Assembly: GCF_014905555.1 (NCBI RefSeq)
Contig: NZ_BNGS01000006.1
Span: 1 to 64,000, forward strand
DNA from: Streptomyces sp. Y2F8-2
GTDB taxonomy: Bacteria; Actinomycetota; Actinomycetes; Streptomycetales; Streptomycetaceae
Direction of reading: 5' to 3'
Length of the DNA: 64,000 bases
A program made the translations under genes and the position numbers. Position 1 is the first letter of the stretch, and each line of letters starts with the position of its first letter. Below, piece by piece: positions 16,797-25,441 of this stretch. The notes under the pieces were generated by a model. That model was not told where the DNA came from and did not search any database. It saw nothing but the letters and a program-made list of their open reading frames with translations.

Positions 16797-18092
16797 TCAC
16801 GCACCCCAGGTGCGCGCCCGCAGCGGCATCCCGGACCCGCCCGACTCCGGTGTCCGGACCGCGAGGACCTGGTTGACGCCGATGCGGTTGCGTTCGAAAG
16901 CGAGGGCGGAGGCCGCCATGTACAGGCGCCAGACGCGGGCCCGGCCGGGGCTGGTGAGCGCTTGCGCCCGCACCCACTCGGCCTCCAGGTTGGCGACCCA
17001 GCGGCGCAGGGTGAGGCCGTAGTGCTCGCGCAGCGACTCCACGTCGCGGACCTCGAACCCGGCGCGCTCCAACTGGGTCACCGTGGAGCCGATGGGGGCC
17101 AGTTCGCCGTCGGGGAAGACGTAGGCGTCGATGAACGCGTCGACGGAGTACGCGGACTCGTCCTGCTCGGGGCGACGGGCGATCTGGTGGTTGAGCAGCC
17201 GCCCGCCGGGCTTGAGCAGGGCGTGCAGAGCGCGGGCGTAGTCCAGGTATCTCTCCGCGCCGACGTGTTCCGCCATGCCGATGGAGGAGACGGCGTCGTA
17301 GGGGCCGTCGGCGACGTCGCGGTAGTCCTGCACCCGGATCTCGACGCGGTCGGTGAGTCCCTCGTCGGCGACCCGCTTGCGGGCGTAGGCGGCCTGCTCC
17401 TGGGAGAGGGTGACGCCCACGACGCTCACGCCGTGCTCGCGGGCGGCGTGGATCGCCATGGATCCCCAGCCGCAGCCGACGTCGAGGAGGCGCTGACCGG
17501 GCTTCAGATCGAGCTTGCGGCAGACGAGTTCCAGCTTGTCGCGCTGGGCGTTCTCGAGGGTGCCGTCCGGCGATTCCCAGTAGGCGCAGGAGTACACCAT
17601 GGACGGGCCGAGGACGATCTCGTAGAAGTCGTTGCCGACGTCGTAGTGGTGGCTGATGGCGCGTTTGTCGGTGCGCCGGGTGTGCAGATGGCCGCGGACC
17701 CTGCGCGCCTCCTCACGGGGCGGTGCGGGCGGCGGGAAGGGCCCGGCCAGCTTCACGAGTCCGCGGACGGCGGCGCGGACGTCGGGGTCGCGGAGCGCCT
17801 GGGTGAGGGTGCGGGCGTCCTCGCCGCGTTCCCAGATCAGGCCGGCCATGAGGTCGAGGGCGGTGTACAGGTCGCCGTCGACGCCCAGGTCCCCGGCGAC
17901 CCAGGCGCGGGCGAGGCCCAGTTCGCCCGGCTTCCACAGCAGGCGGCGCAGGGCGCGGCGGTTGCGCACGACGAGGGCGGGAGCGCCCGGAGGCCCTGCC
18001 TCGGAGCCGTCCCAGGCGCGGAGGCGCACGGGGAGCGGGGCTCCCACGATCTGTTCGACGAGGCTCTTCAGCCGCGGCGCGGCGTCTGCCAT
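16797..18092 (-). CDS. Cyclopropane-fatty-acyl-phospholipid synthase-like methyltransferase
   Basis: A 431-residue SAM-dependent methyltransferase of the CFA/mycolic acid cyclopropane synthase class. It is expected to methylate or cyclopropanate unsaturated acyl chains of membrane lipids. The N-terminal ~110 residues form the lipid-binding module. The entry motif KRAISHHYDVGNDFYEIVLG is followed by YSCAYW. The SAM site is LLDVGCGWGSMAIHAA near residue 200. The C-terminal segment includes the typical YVFPDGELAPIG. The ATG at 18092 has GGAGG with 8 nt spacing. The product (cyclopropane, tuberculostearate-like methyl branch) cannot be fixed by sequence alone. It lies downstream of ndh but after a terminator, so it probably has its own promoter. 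Confidence 0.9.
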   Translation of the reverse strand: MADAAPRLKSLVEQIVGAPLPVRLRAWDGSEAGPPGAPALVVRNRRALRRLLWKPGELGLARAWVAGDLGVDGDLYTALDLMAGLIWERGEDARTLTQALRDPDVRAAVRGLVKLAGPFPPPAPPREEARRVRGHLHTRRTDKRAISHHYDVGNDFYEIVLGPSMVYSCAYWESPDGTLENAQRDKLELVCRKLDLKPGQRLLDVGCGWGSMAIHAAREHGVSVVGVTLSQEQAAYARKRVADEGLTDRVEIRVQDYRDVADGPYDAVSSIGMAEHVGAERYLDYARALHALLKPGGRLLNHQIARRPEQDESAYSVDAFIDAYVFPDGELAPIGSTVTQLERAGFEVRDVESLREHYGLTLRRWVANLEAEWVRAQALTSPGRARVWRLYMAASALAFERNRIGVNQVLAVRTPESGGSGMPLRARTWGA

Positions 18093-18235
18093 GGTGCACA
18101 CCTCCGTGACGGGGGATCCCGGAATGTCCGACACCACGTAAACACCTGCAGGGCTCGGACGCAGTCCCCCGTTGGCGTTACGGCTGTGCAAAATGCCTGC
18201 GTACACCGCGGAACGGCCGGGCCGGCCCGACCACG

Positions 18236-18279
18236 CCGAAGGGGCCGCCCGCACCACGGATGGCGGGCGGCCCCTTCGG
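18236..18279 (-). terminator. ndh terminator
   Basis: A perfect 17-bp inverted repeat (CCGAAGGGGCCGCCCGC and its complement, 10-nt loop) starts 21 bp past the ndh stop on the minus strand. It separates ndh from the methyltransferase gene. Confidence 0.85.
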
Positions 18280-18299
18280 GCGCTGTCGGTGACCTGGGG

Positions 18300-19682
18300 T
18301 CAGGAGGCCTTGGCCTTCTCCTCCGACTTGGGCGCGGCGGCGACCGGGGCCGGCTTGGCGGCCTCGTAGAACTCCTCGCGCGGGGACTCGATCGCGCCGA
18401 GCGAGACGACCTCGCGCTTGAGGAACATGGCGAGCGTCCAGTCCGCGAAGACGCGGATCTTCCGGTTCCAGGTCGGCATGGCCAGACCGTGGTAGCCGCG
18501 GTGCATGTACCAGGCGAGGCGGCCCTTGAGCTTGATCTTCATCTTGCCCATGACGATCATCGCGACGCCCTTGTGCAGGCCGAGGCCCGCGACCGCGCCC
18601 TTGTTGGCGTGGCTGTACTCCTTCTGCGGGAAGCCCCGCATACCGGAGACCACGTTGTCACCGAGCACCCTGGCCTGGCGCAGCGCGTGCTGGGCGTTGG
18701 GCGGGCACCAGGCGTTCTCCACACCGGCCTTGCGGGCGGCGAGGTCGGGCACCTGGGCGTTGTCACCGGCGGCCCAGATGTAGTCCGTGCCCTTGACCTG
18801 GAGCGTGGGCTCGCAGTCGACGTGACCGCGCGGGCCGAGCGGCAGCCCGAAGCGGGCCAGCGCCGGGTTGGGCTTGACGCCCGCGGTCCACACGATGGTG
18901 TTGGAGTCGACCTCGAGGCCGTTCTTGAGCACCACGTGGCCGTCGACGCAGGACTCCATGGAGGTGGACAGGTAGACCTCGACGCCGCGGCCCTCGAGGT
19001 GCTCCTTGCCGTACTTGCCGAGCTTGGGGCCGACCTCGGGGAGGATCTTGTCGGCGGCGTCGACGAGGATGAAGCGCATGTCCTCGCGGGACACGTTCTT
19101 GTAGTACTTGGCCGCGTCCCGGGCCATGTCCTCGACCTCGCCGATGGTCTCGGCGCCGGCGAAGCCACCGCCGACGAAGACGAAGGTGAGCGCCTTGCGG
19201 CGGATCTCCTCGTCGGTCGTGGAGTCGGCCTTGTCGAGCTGCTCGAGAACGTGGTTGCGCAGGCCGATGGACTCCTCGATGCCCTTCATGCCGATGCCCT
19301 GTTCGGCGAGGCCGGGGATCGGGAAGGTGCGGGAGACCGCGCCGAGCGCGATGACCAGGTAGTCGAAGGGCAGCTCGTACGCCTCGCCGACCAGCGGGGC
19401 GATCGTGGCGACCTTGCGGTCCTGGTCGATGGTGGTGACCCGGCCGGTGAGGACCTCCGCCTTCGGCAGCACGCGTCGCAGCGGGACGACGACGTGCCGG
19501 GGGGAGATGCTGCCGGCGGCGGCTTCGGGAAGGAAGGGCTGGTAGGTCATGTACGAGCGCGGGTCGACGACCGTGACGGTCGCCTCGCCGTAGCGCATCT
19601 TCTTCAGAATGCGACGAGCTGCGTACAGGCCTACGTACCCACCGCCTACTACGAGGATCCTGGGACGCTCCGTGGTGCTCAT
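18300..19682 (-). CDS. ndh: Type II NADH dehydrogenase (NDH-2)
   Basis: A 460-residue FAD-dependent, non-proton-pumping NADH:quinone oxidoreductase of the membrane face. The FAD dinucleotide motif is VVGGGYVGLYAA at about residues 11-22 and the NADH motif FVGGGFAGAETIGE near 170. The conserved IWAAGDNAQVPD, which binds FAD, is near 310. The C-terminal amphipathic region with WYMHRGYHGL and the basic stretch before the end probably attaches to the membrane. Length fits NDH-2. It is monocistronic, bounded by a terminator. A Rex-type operator at 20001-20018 lies 319 bp upstream, which would tie expression to the NADH/NAD ratio; this fits reported Rex control of ndh in S. coelicolor. Confidence 0.93.
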   Translation of the reverse strand: MSTTERPRILVVGGGYVGLYAARRILKKMRYGEATVTVVDPRSYMTYQPFLPEAAAGSISPRHVVVPLRRVLPKAEVLTGRVTTIDQDRKVATIAPLVGEAYELPFDYLVIALGAVSRTFPIPGLAEQGIGMKGIEESIGLRNHVLEQLDKADSTTDEEIRRKALTFVFVGGGFAGAETIGEVEDMARDAAKYYKNVSREDMRFILVDAADKILPEVGPKLGKYGKEHLEGRGVEVYLSTSMESCVDGHVVLKNGLEVDSNTIVWTAGVKPNPALARFGLPLGPRGHVDCEPTLQVKGTDYIWAAGDNAQVPDLAARKAGVENAWCPPNAQHALRQARVLGDNVVSGMRGFPQKEYSHANKGAVAGLGLHKGVAMIVMGKMKIKLKGRLAWYMHRGYHGLAMPTWNRKIRVFADWTLAMFLKREVVSLGAIESPREEFYEAAKPAPVAAAPKSEEKAKAS

Positions 19683-20541
19683 GCCATCGAGTATCCACCC
19701 GCCTCAGGGGGGTGGCTCGTGCGCCCCTTCACAAGCTCGGGTGGGGTATCTGCTACACTCCGCCGCCCACGTGACCGAGGTCATGGTGCCGAGCAGTGGG
19801 CCTCGGGGGGAACTGTCCGTTGTCAAGGCCGCGTGAGCTGCCCTTCCGGGTTCCGAAGCGCCCCACCGGGGCTCCGCACAGAGCCTCTCGGACCCCCTTG
19901 TGACACCCTCCGACACGCTGACGCGAGGGGCCTCGGAGGCCCCATGAGCCACACGGACGGCCCAACGGCCGCGAATCGTCGCCCAACAGGGGCGTTTCTC
20001 TTGTGAAGAACTTCACGAAGTTTTCCGGCGGCCTGTCGGCCGGGGGCCGGGAAGGCCCCGGGGACCGCGCTCATACGTTACCCAACCTGCTCAGGAGAGG
20101 CTACCGGCGGGTAGAAAAATCTCGGCATGAGGACACGTGAGGGGCTGTCAGCGGGCTGGCGAGAAGGAGGAGTCGGGCTCCATGGGGACCGCGACGCGCG
20201 GAGGGGCTGCGGGCCGCTCGGGGCTGACGGCCGGGGTTACGCGTCCCCACCGCCCCGCCCGGGCCTGGGGGGCTGCCGCCCCCTGGTGCCCGCTGAGGCG
20301 ACTCGAGTGAGGACGGCTCGCTCGGGACGGCTCGCCAGGGACGGCTCGTTGAGAACGGCCGCCCATGGCTCACTGAGGGCGGGCCGTGGGCGCGCGGCAC
20401 CGGCCAGGCCGACCCGCGGGCAGAGCGCCCGGCGGCGGCGAGCCGGCGCCGTACGACCGTACGGAACGGGCGCGGACGCACGGCTCCGGCATCGGCCACC
20501 GCGCCGGTCGACGACCACCCCACCGCCAGGGGCGGCGGCGG
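19683..20541. other. 859-bp intergenic region between ndh and ppx/gppA
   Basis: No convincing gene on either strand. It contains the Rex-type operator (20001-20018) and a three-copy 14-bp tandem repeat starting GGACGGCTCG (20311-20352). A TACACT -10-like hexamer on the plus strand near 19754 has a TTCACA 20 bp earlier, a poor spacing. A small conserved RNA or leader between the operator and ndh cannot be excluded. Confidence 0.5.
20001..20018. promoter_or_regulatory. Candidate Rex operator (ROP)
   Basis: TTGTGAAGAACTTCACGA matches the Streptomyces Rex site TGTGAAnnnnTTCACA in all but the last base. Rex is the NADH/NAD-sensing repressor of respiratory genes, and ndh is the nearest minus-strand gene. 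A second overlapping inverted repeat (AACTTC/GAAGTT with ACG between) shares the right arm. Confidence 0.7.
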
Positions 20542-21483
20542 TTACGCGATCGACCAGGCGATGCCGTCGAGGATGTCGTGCTCGCTGACCACGACCTCCG
20601 TCGCGTCGATCCGTTCCATGATCGCCAGCAGTACGAGCGCGCCGGCGCCGATGACGTCCACCCGGCCCGGGTGCATCGACGGGATCGTCGCGCGCTCGGC
20701 GTGGGTGGAGTGGAGCAGCGCACTTGTGATCTCCCGAACCCGGTCGAGGGAGATCCGGGAGTGGTGGATCCGCGTCGAGTCGTACTCCGGGAGGTCCTGG
20801 GCGATCGCCGAGACCGTGGTGACCGACCCCGCGAGACCCACCAGCGTGTGCGCCTCCCGCAGCGGCACCGTCTGCTCCGCCAGGTCCAGCGCGGCCTCGA
20901 TGTCGGACCGTATGGCCGCGATCTGCTCCTCGGTCGGCGGGTCGGTGACCACCCCGTCCCGCACGAGGTGGCGTTCGGTCATACGGACACAGCCGATGTC
21001 CACGGACCGCGCGGCGCGCACGTGGCCGTCGCCGACGACGAACTCCGTGGAGCCGCCGCCGATGTCCACCACAAGGAACGGTGTGGCCAGATCCGTGCGG
21101 CCCATCAGCTCCCGGGTCGCCCCCGTGAAGGAGAACTCCGCCTCCTGGTCGCCGGAGATGACCTCCGGCTCGACGCCGAGGATGTCCACCACGCCGCGGA
21201 CGAACTCGTCCCGGTTCTCCGCGTCCCGGGAGGCGGACGTGGCGACGAACCGGATCCGCTCGGCGCCGTGCTTCCTGACGACCTCGGCGTACTCCCGGCA
21301 GGCGGCGAACGTGCGCTCCAGCGCCTCGGGCGCCAGACGTCCGGTGCGGTCCACGCCCTGCCCCAGCCGGACGATGGTCATTCGCCGGTCGAGTTCGACC
21401 AGTTCACCCGTGCCAGGGTCGGCGTCCGCGACCAGGAGCCGGATGGAGTTCGTACCGCAGTCGATGGCGGCGACCCGCGTCAC
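20542..21483 (-). CDS. Ppx/GppA-family exopolyphosphatase / ppGpp-related phosphatase
   Basis: A 313-residue actin-fold phosphatase. It should hydrolyse polyphosphate chain ends and/or pppGpp, linking phosphate and stringent signalling. Phosphate-1 motif AAIDCGTNSIRLLVAD is at the N-terminus, the acidic SRDAENRDEF stretch near residue 95, and the phosphate-2 motif VVDIGGGSTEFV near 145. GLAGSVTT is near 225. The C-terminal HD-like domain of long Ppx proteins is absent; this short form is normal in actinobacteria. The GTG at 21483 overlaps the upstream DUF501 stop (GTGA) and has GAGGAGG upstream, so the two are translationally coupled. Confidence 0.9.
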   Translation of the reverse strand: MTRVAAIDCGTNSIRLLVADADPGTGELVELDRRMTIVRLGQGVDRTGRLAPEALERTFAACREYAEVVRKHGAERIRFVATSASRDAENRDEFVRGVVDILGVEPEVISGDQEAEFSFTGATRELMGRTDLATPFLVVDIGGGSTEFVVGDGHVRAARSVDIGCVRMTERHLVRDGVVTDPPTEEQIAAIRSDIEAALDLAEQTVPLREAHTLVGLAGSVTTVSAIAQDLPEYDSTRIHHSRISLDRVREITSALLHSTHAERATIPSMHPGRVDVIGAGALVLLAIMERIDATEVVVSEHDILDGIAWSIA

Positions 21484-22016
21484 TTGGTGTCCTCCTCGGA
21501 AACCTCGGCCCCCACGCACGACCCCTTGCGCCACCACTCCGGCAGCATCGCGATGGCCTCGTCCCCGAGCGGGTTGACGCCCGGTCCTGCGGCCAGGGAG
21601 TGCGCCACGAGGACGTGCAGGCACTTCACCCGGTCCGGCATGCCGCCCGCGCTGGGGAAGCCCTCCAGGACCTCGATGGCGTCACGGCGGGAGATGTAGT
21701 CCTCGTGCGCGGCGCGGTAGGCGGCGGCCAGTTCCGGGTCCGCGCCCAGGCGCTCGGTCATCTCCTTCATGACGCCGTCGGCCTCCAGCGTGCCGATCGC
21801 GGAGGCCGCCTTCGGGCACGTCAGGTAGTACGTCGTCGGGAACGGGGTGCCGTCGGGGAGCCGCGGCGCCGTCTCCACGACGTCCGGCTGCCCGCAGGGG
21901 CACCGGTGCGCGATCGCGCGCAGCCCGCGCGGGGGGCGCCCGAGCTGCTGCTTGACGGCCTCGACGTCCGCGTCCGTCGGCTCGGTGCGCGGGGTGGGCG
22001 GCGGAGGGGTTTCCAT
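21480..22016 (-). CDS. DUF501 family protein
   Basis: A 178-residue soluble protein of the DUF501 family, which is almost always found between divIC and ppx/gppA in actinobacteria, as here. The diagnostic motifs are QLGRPPRGLRAIAHRCPCG, PTTYYLTCPK, and GGMPDRVKCLHVLVAHSLA with GVNPLGDEA near the end. The Cys pair and the conserved His suggest a metal or cofactor site, but no activity is established to my knowledge. The ATG at 22016 is chosen over one 9 codons upstream because family proteins start with a short Pro-rich head; its Shine-Dalgarno sequence is weak. It overlaps the phosphatase start by 4 bp. Confidence 0.88.
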   Translation of the reverse strand: METPPPPTPRTEPTDADVEAVKQQLGRPPRGLRAIAHRCPCGQPDVVETAPRLPDGTPFPTTYYLTCPKAASAIGTLEADGVMKEMTERLGADPELAAAYRAAHEDYISRRDAIEVLEGFPSAGGMPDRVKCLHVLVAHSLAAGPGVNPLGDEAIAMLPEWWRKGSCVGAEVSEEDTK

Positions 22017-22042
22017 GGCTCTCTTTCGGACTGTCTTTCTCA

Positions 22043-22095
22043 TGGGTGCGTCGGGGTGCGTCGGGATGCGTCCGGGTGCGTGACGGGTGCGTCAG
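22043..22095. repeat. 10-bp degenerate tandem repeat
   Basis: Five imperfect copies of GGTGCGTCGG lie between divIC and DUF501, reaching into the divIC stop codon. The tract may affect read-through between the two genes, but no structure stands out. Confidence 0.7.
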
Positions 22096-22601
22096 GGCGC
22101 GGTGCGCTCACCGGTCGGACCGTCGGCCCCGTCCGCCTCGTCGGCCCTGTCCACCGCGTCCCAGAGGCCGGCGTACCAGGGGCGTACGGCCGTCGTCCGG
22201 TCCGCGCGCGACGGCCTGACCGCATCCGGGTCGATCATGATGTAGCCGGTTTCCCCCGGCATCACATAGTGCAGCCGCTGCCGGATCTGCTGCTCCGCGT
22301 AGGCGTCGTCCTGCCAGCGCGCCTTCAGGTCACGCAGCTGTTCGACGCGCGTGCGGGCCTGCTCCTGCTGCCGCTCCAGGTCGGCGATCTCGCCGCGCTG
22401 GGAGACGTACTGCCGCATCGGGTAGGCCAGCGCCACGATCAACGAGCACAGGACGAGGGCGAGGAGCGCGGCCCGGCCGGTGAGCCGGGAGCGGCGGGCC
22501 TGGCGCCGGGTCTGGGAGCGGTAGACCCGGGCGGCCGTCTGCTCGCCGAGCAGCCTGAGCCTGGTCGCGGTGGAGAACCGGTCGCGGTCCTTCCCGGCCA
22601 T
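22092..22601 (-). CDS. divIC: Septum formation initiator (DivIC/FtsB-like)
   Basis: A 169-residue bitopic cell-division protein. The basic cytoplasmic head (residues 1-40, many Arg) is followed by one membrane helix (AALLALVLCSLIVALAYPM). A short coiled coil (QRGEIADLERQQEQARTRVE) and the family's C-terminal motif AEQQIRQRLHYVMPGETGYI come next. In the divisome this protein partners FtsL/FtsQ. The ATG at 22601 has GGGAG/GGAGG upstream. It lies just downstream of eno on the same strand, the standard actinobacterial order eno-divIC-DUF501-ppx. The acidic C-terminal tail is species-variable. Confidence 0.92.
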   Translation of the reverse strand: MAGKDRDRFSTATRLRLLGEQTAARVYRSQTRRQARRSRLTGRAALLALVLCSLIVALAYPMRQYVSQRGEIADLERQQEQARTRVEQLRDLKARWQDDAYAEQQIRQRLHYVMPGETGYIMIDPDAVRPSRADRTTAVRPWYAGLWDAVDRADEADGADGPTGERTAP

Positions 22602-22726
22602 GTCTCCCGCCTCCCCTTCACACGCGCGTACGTCCCCGCACACGGTACGGGACCGAGTACAGGGACGTACGTACCACCGGCCAAGCCTTGCCCGGGCTTG
22701 TCCCGGCGGCTTGCTCCGGCCTCGTC

Positions 22727-24007
22727 TCAGCCCTTGAAGCGCGGGAAGGCCGAGCGGCCGGCGTACACCGCGGCGTCGTCGAGGATCTCCTCGATGCGCA
22801 GCAGCTGGTTGTACTTGGCGACGCGCTCGGAGCGGGCCGGGGCACCAGTCTTGATCTGGCCGCAGTTGGTGGCGACGGCCAGGTCGGCGATGGTGACGTC
22901 CTCGGTCTCGCCGGAGCGGTGGGACATCATGCACTTGAAGCCGTTGCGCTGGGCCAGCTCGACGGCGTCCAGGGTCTCCGTCAGCGAACCGATCTGGTTG
23001 ACCTTGACCAGCAGGGCGTTGGCCGCGCCCTCCTCGATGCCGCGGGCGAGGCGCTCGGGGTTGGTGACGAACAGGTCGTCGCCGACCAGCTGGACCTTGT
23101 CGCCGAGCTTGTCGGTGATGACCTTCCAGCCGGCCCAGTCGTCCTCGAACAGCGGGTCCTCGATGGAGACGAGCGGGTAGGCCGCGACGAGCTCCTCGTA
23201 GTACTCCGTCATCTCGGCGGCGGAGCGCTCCTTGCCCTCGAAGAGGTACTTGCCGTCCTTGTAGAACTCGGAGGCGGCGACGTCGAGGGCGAGGGCGATC
23301 TGCTGGCCGGGGGCGTAGCCGGCCTCCTTGATGGCCTCGAGGATGAGGTCGAGGGCCTCGCGGTTGGAGCCGAGGTTCGGAGCGAAGCCGCCCTCGTCGC
23401 CGAGGCCGGTGGCGAGGCCCTTGCTCTTCAGGACCTTCTTCAGCGTGTGGTAGACCTCGGTGCCCCAGCGCAGCGCCTCGGAGAAGGACTCCGCGCCGAT
23501 CGGGGCGATCATGAACTCCTGGATGTCCACGTTGGAGTCGGCGTGCGAGCCGCCGTTCAGGATGTTCATCATCGGCACCGGCAGCAGGTGCGCGTTCGGG
23601 CCGCCCAGGTAGCGGAACAGGGGCAGGTCGCTGGCCTCGGAGGCGGCGTGGGCGACGGCCAGGGAGACGCCGAGGATCGCGTTGGCGCCGAGGGAGCCCT
23701 TGTTGTCGGTGGCGTCCAGGTCCATCATCGCCTGGTCGATCAGGCGCTGTTCGGTGGCGTCGTAGCCGACCAGCTCCGGGCCGATCTGCTCGATGACGGC
23801 GAGGACGGCCTTCTCGACACCCTTGCCCTGGTAGCGGTTGGGGTCACCGTCGCGGAGCTCGATGGCCTCGAAGGCGCCGGTGGAGGCGCCGGACGGGACG
23901 GCGGCACGACCGGTGCTGCCGTCGTCGAGGCCGACCTCGACCTCGACCGTGGGGTTGCCTCGGGAGTCCAGGATTTCCCGGGCTACGACGACGTCGATGG
24001 ACGGCAC
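22727..24007 (-). CDS. eno: Enolase
   Basis: A 426-residue glycolytic enzyme that interconverts 2-phosphoglycerate and phosphoenolpyruvate. The N-terminus reads PSIDVVVAREILDSRGNPT and the catalytic GDEGGFAPNL is mid-protein. The metal-binding acidic residues sit in SIEDPLFEDDW and QLVGDDLFVTN. The signature LLVKVNQIGSLTE and SHRSGETED are near the C-terminus. The start is the GTG at 24007: AAGGAG lies 6 nt upstream of it but directly abuts an ATG two codons earlier. This gives exactly the usual Streptomyces length. It is separated from rpfA by two hairpins, so it has its own promoter in 24010-24240. Confidence 0.97.
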   Translation of the reverse strand: MPSIDVVVAREILDSRGNPTVEVEVGLDDGSTGRAAVPSGASTGAFEAIELRDGDPNRYQGKGVEKAVLAVIEQIGPELVGYDATEQRLIDQAMMDLDATDNKGSLGANAILGVSLAVAHAASEASDLPLFRYLGGPNAHLLPVPMMNILNGGSHADSNVDIQEFMIAPIGAESFSEALRWGTEVYHTLKKVLKSKGLATGLGDEGGFAPNLGSNREALDLILEAIKEAGYAPGQQIALALDVAASEFYKDGKYLFEGKERSAAEMTEYYEELVAAYPLVSIEDPLFEDDWAGWKVITDKLGDKVQLVGDDLFVTNPERLARGIEEGAANALLVKVNQIGSLTETLDAVELAQRNGFKCMMSHRSGETEDVTIADLAVATNCGQIKTGAPARSERVAKYNQLLRIEEILDDAAVYAGRSAFPRFKG

Positions 24008-24243
24008 GAGCATCTCCTTCTTGGATGTGACGCTGGAAGTGCGGGGCTGTGTGCCTTGCGGCTGTGCCTTGCGACTAGAGCCTAACCGCCCCGGGCTGTC
24101 GGCCGGCCTACCGACCGTCCCGTGGACAGGGTGACGGTACACATTGTTCCCGTCCGGAACAAAGAGCCGGGGAAAAGTGAGGTGAAATCCGCGCGGCCGG
24201 GCGGCGGAGCGGCCGGACGACGAAGGGGCCGTACAGCAGAAAG

Positions 24244-24338
24244 CCCCGCTCCGGTGCGTACGGGGGAACACGCACCGGAGCGGGGAGCCCGTGGGGACGG
24301 GGGTGGGCCCTCACGTGACCCCCACGGTGGGGGGTCAC
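24244..24338 (-). terminator. Two hairpins terminating rpfA
   Basis: Downstream of rpfA on the minus strand lie a GTGACCCCCAC/GTGGGGGGTCAC hairpin (about 24315-24338) and a stronger perfect 16-bp stem (CCCCGCTCCGGTGCGT and complement, 24244-24285). Together they insulate rpfA from eno. The region 24008-24240 carries the eno promoter; no gene is seen there. Confidence 0.8.
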
Positions 24339-24376
24339 GCCCGAAAGGGGCCTGTGGCCCGGCTACCGGGTGGCTG

Positions 24377-25072
24377 TCACTTCAGGTGCAGCTGCTGGCC
24401 CGGGTAGATCAGGTCGGCGTCCTGAATGATGTCCTTGTTCAGGTCGAAGAGCTTCTTCCAGCCGCCCTGGACGTGGTGGCTCGCGGCGATGGAGCTGAGG
24501 GTGTCGCCCTTGACCACCTTGTACTCGCCGTCGCCCTTCTTGACCTTCTGGCCGGTCGGGGTGGTGACGGTCTTCTTCGGGGCCGGGCGCTGCGCGGAGC
24601 GGTTGGCCGCCTGCTGCCCGGTCGAGCGGGTGGTGGTGCTCTTCGGGGTGGCGCTCTTCGCGCTGCTCGAGGAGCCGGTGGCCGCGGAACCGTTGTACGT
24701 GGCGCTGGTCAGGCCCTTGCCGCACACCGGCCAGGCACCCTTGCCCTGGCCCGCGAGGACCTTCTCGGCGACGGCTATCTGCTGGCCCTTGGTGGCCAGG
24801 TCGGCGCGGGAGGCGTAGGCGGTGCCGCCGTACGCGGCCCAGGTGGAGTTGGTGAACTGCAGGCCGCCGTAGAAGCCGTTGCCGGTGTTGATGTGCCAGT
24901 TGCCGCCGGACTCGCACTGGGCGACGGCGTCCCACTGGGCGGCGGTGGCCGCGGAGGCGTTCCCGGCCGCGAGAAGCGGGCCGGCGATGGCAGCGCCGGC
25001 GACACCGGCGAGCGCGATGGCACGGGTGGCCTTGGACGGGCGGCGGTGCTTTCCGTTGCCGGAACACAGCAT
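24377..25072 (-). CDS. rpfA: Resuscitation-promoting factor RpfA (transglycosylase-LysM)
   Basis: A 231-residue secreted muralytic enzyme that cleaves peptidoglycan during spore germination and growth. After a signal peptide (basic start, hydrophobic core to about residue 42, ending GNASA) comes the Rpf lysozyme-like fold. It contains AAQWDAVAQCESGGNW with the catalytic Glu, GFYGGLQF and TWAAYGG. A Ser/Thr-rich linker leads to a C-terminal LysM (about 180-231, YKVVKGDTLSSIA to DADLIYPGQQL) that anchors it to the wall. The leader carries a ydaO-type c-di-AMP riboswitch, so expression follows c-di-AMP, as shown for S. coelicolor rpfA. Confidence 0.95.
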   Translation of the reverse strand: MLCSGNGKHRRPSKATRAIALAGVAGAAIAGPLLAAGNASAATAAQWDAVAQCESGGNWHINTGNGFYGGLQFTNSTWAAYGGTAYASRADLATKGQQIAVAEKVLAGQGKGAWPVCGKGLTSATYNGSAATGSSSSAKSATPKSTTTRSTGQQAANRSAQRPAPKKTVTTPTGQKVKKGDGEYKVVKGDTLSSIAASHHVQGGWKKLFDLNKDIIQDADLIYPGQQLHLK

Positions 25073-25079
25073 GGTTCGT

Positions 25080-25245
25080 TCCCCTCACCGACGCCTGCGA
25101 GGTGAGCTGTCGGGTTCGGGCCGGTTGAGTTGCCCGGCCGTGTCCCTTGCGGGACACGGCTTCACCCCGAGCCGCTTCCGGTCAACTCCCGGACGCGGCG
25201 CCTACCTTGGGTCCCCCGCTCCTGCCTACGGCGCTTGACGCGACG
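25080..25245 (-). promoter_or_regulatory. ydaO/c-di-AMP riboswitch in the rpfA leader
   Basis: On the minus strand the leader contains, in order, the three conserved ydaO blocks: GAGCGGGGGACCCAA, then GGGGTGAA, then CCGAACCCGACAGCTCACCT followed by CGCAGGCGT. A hairpin GTGTCCCGCAAGGGACAC lies between blocks two and three. It ends about 10 nt before the rpfA ATG. This class binds cyclic di-AMP. The upstream remainder to 25441 (about 200 bp) holds the promoter and no gene. Confidence 0.92.
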
Positions 25246-25441
25246 ACTGTTCCCGTACGGCCGCTGGCAGGATTCGGCGTTGCGACCGCAGGGGCTCGCT
25301 GTGGCGAGCGATCACGACCGTAAGCAGTCGATCGCCGGAATTTCAAAGACGATCAGGGCTTATGAGACCCATATCTCACTTTCATCAAACAGGACATTCG
25401 CCGCGAAGTGGGTCGCGAACTTCCGCCACACAAGGGGCAGT

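Noticed and set aside
19729..19760. A TTCACA/TACACT promoter for a plus-strand small RNA.
   Set aside because: The spacer is 20 bp and no terminator follows at a sensible distance; evidence too weak to call.
16671..20006. A ~1110-codon plus-strand frame across the methyltransferase and ndh.
   Set aside because: Low-complexity translation opposite two well-supported enzymes, and it crosses two strong terminators.
20182..20310. A 42-codon ORF with a good GAAGGAGG site between ndh and ppx/gppA.
   Set aside because: Composition is Ala/Arg/Gly/Pro-biased, typical of random GC-rich DNA, with no recognisable motif. Possible but not supportable.
24008..24013. ATG two codons before the chosen enolase start.
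   Set aside because: AAGGAG abuts this ATG with no spacer, while it is 6 nt from the GTG at 24007, which gives the family length.
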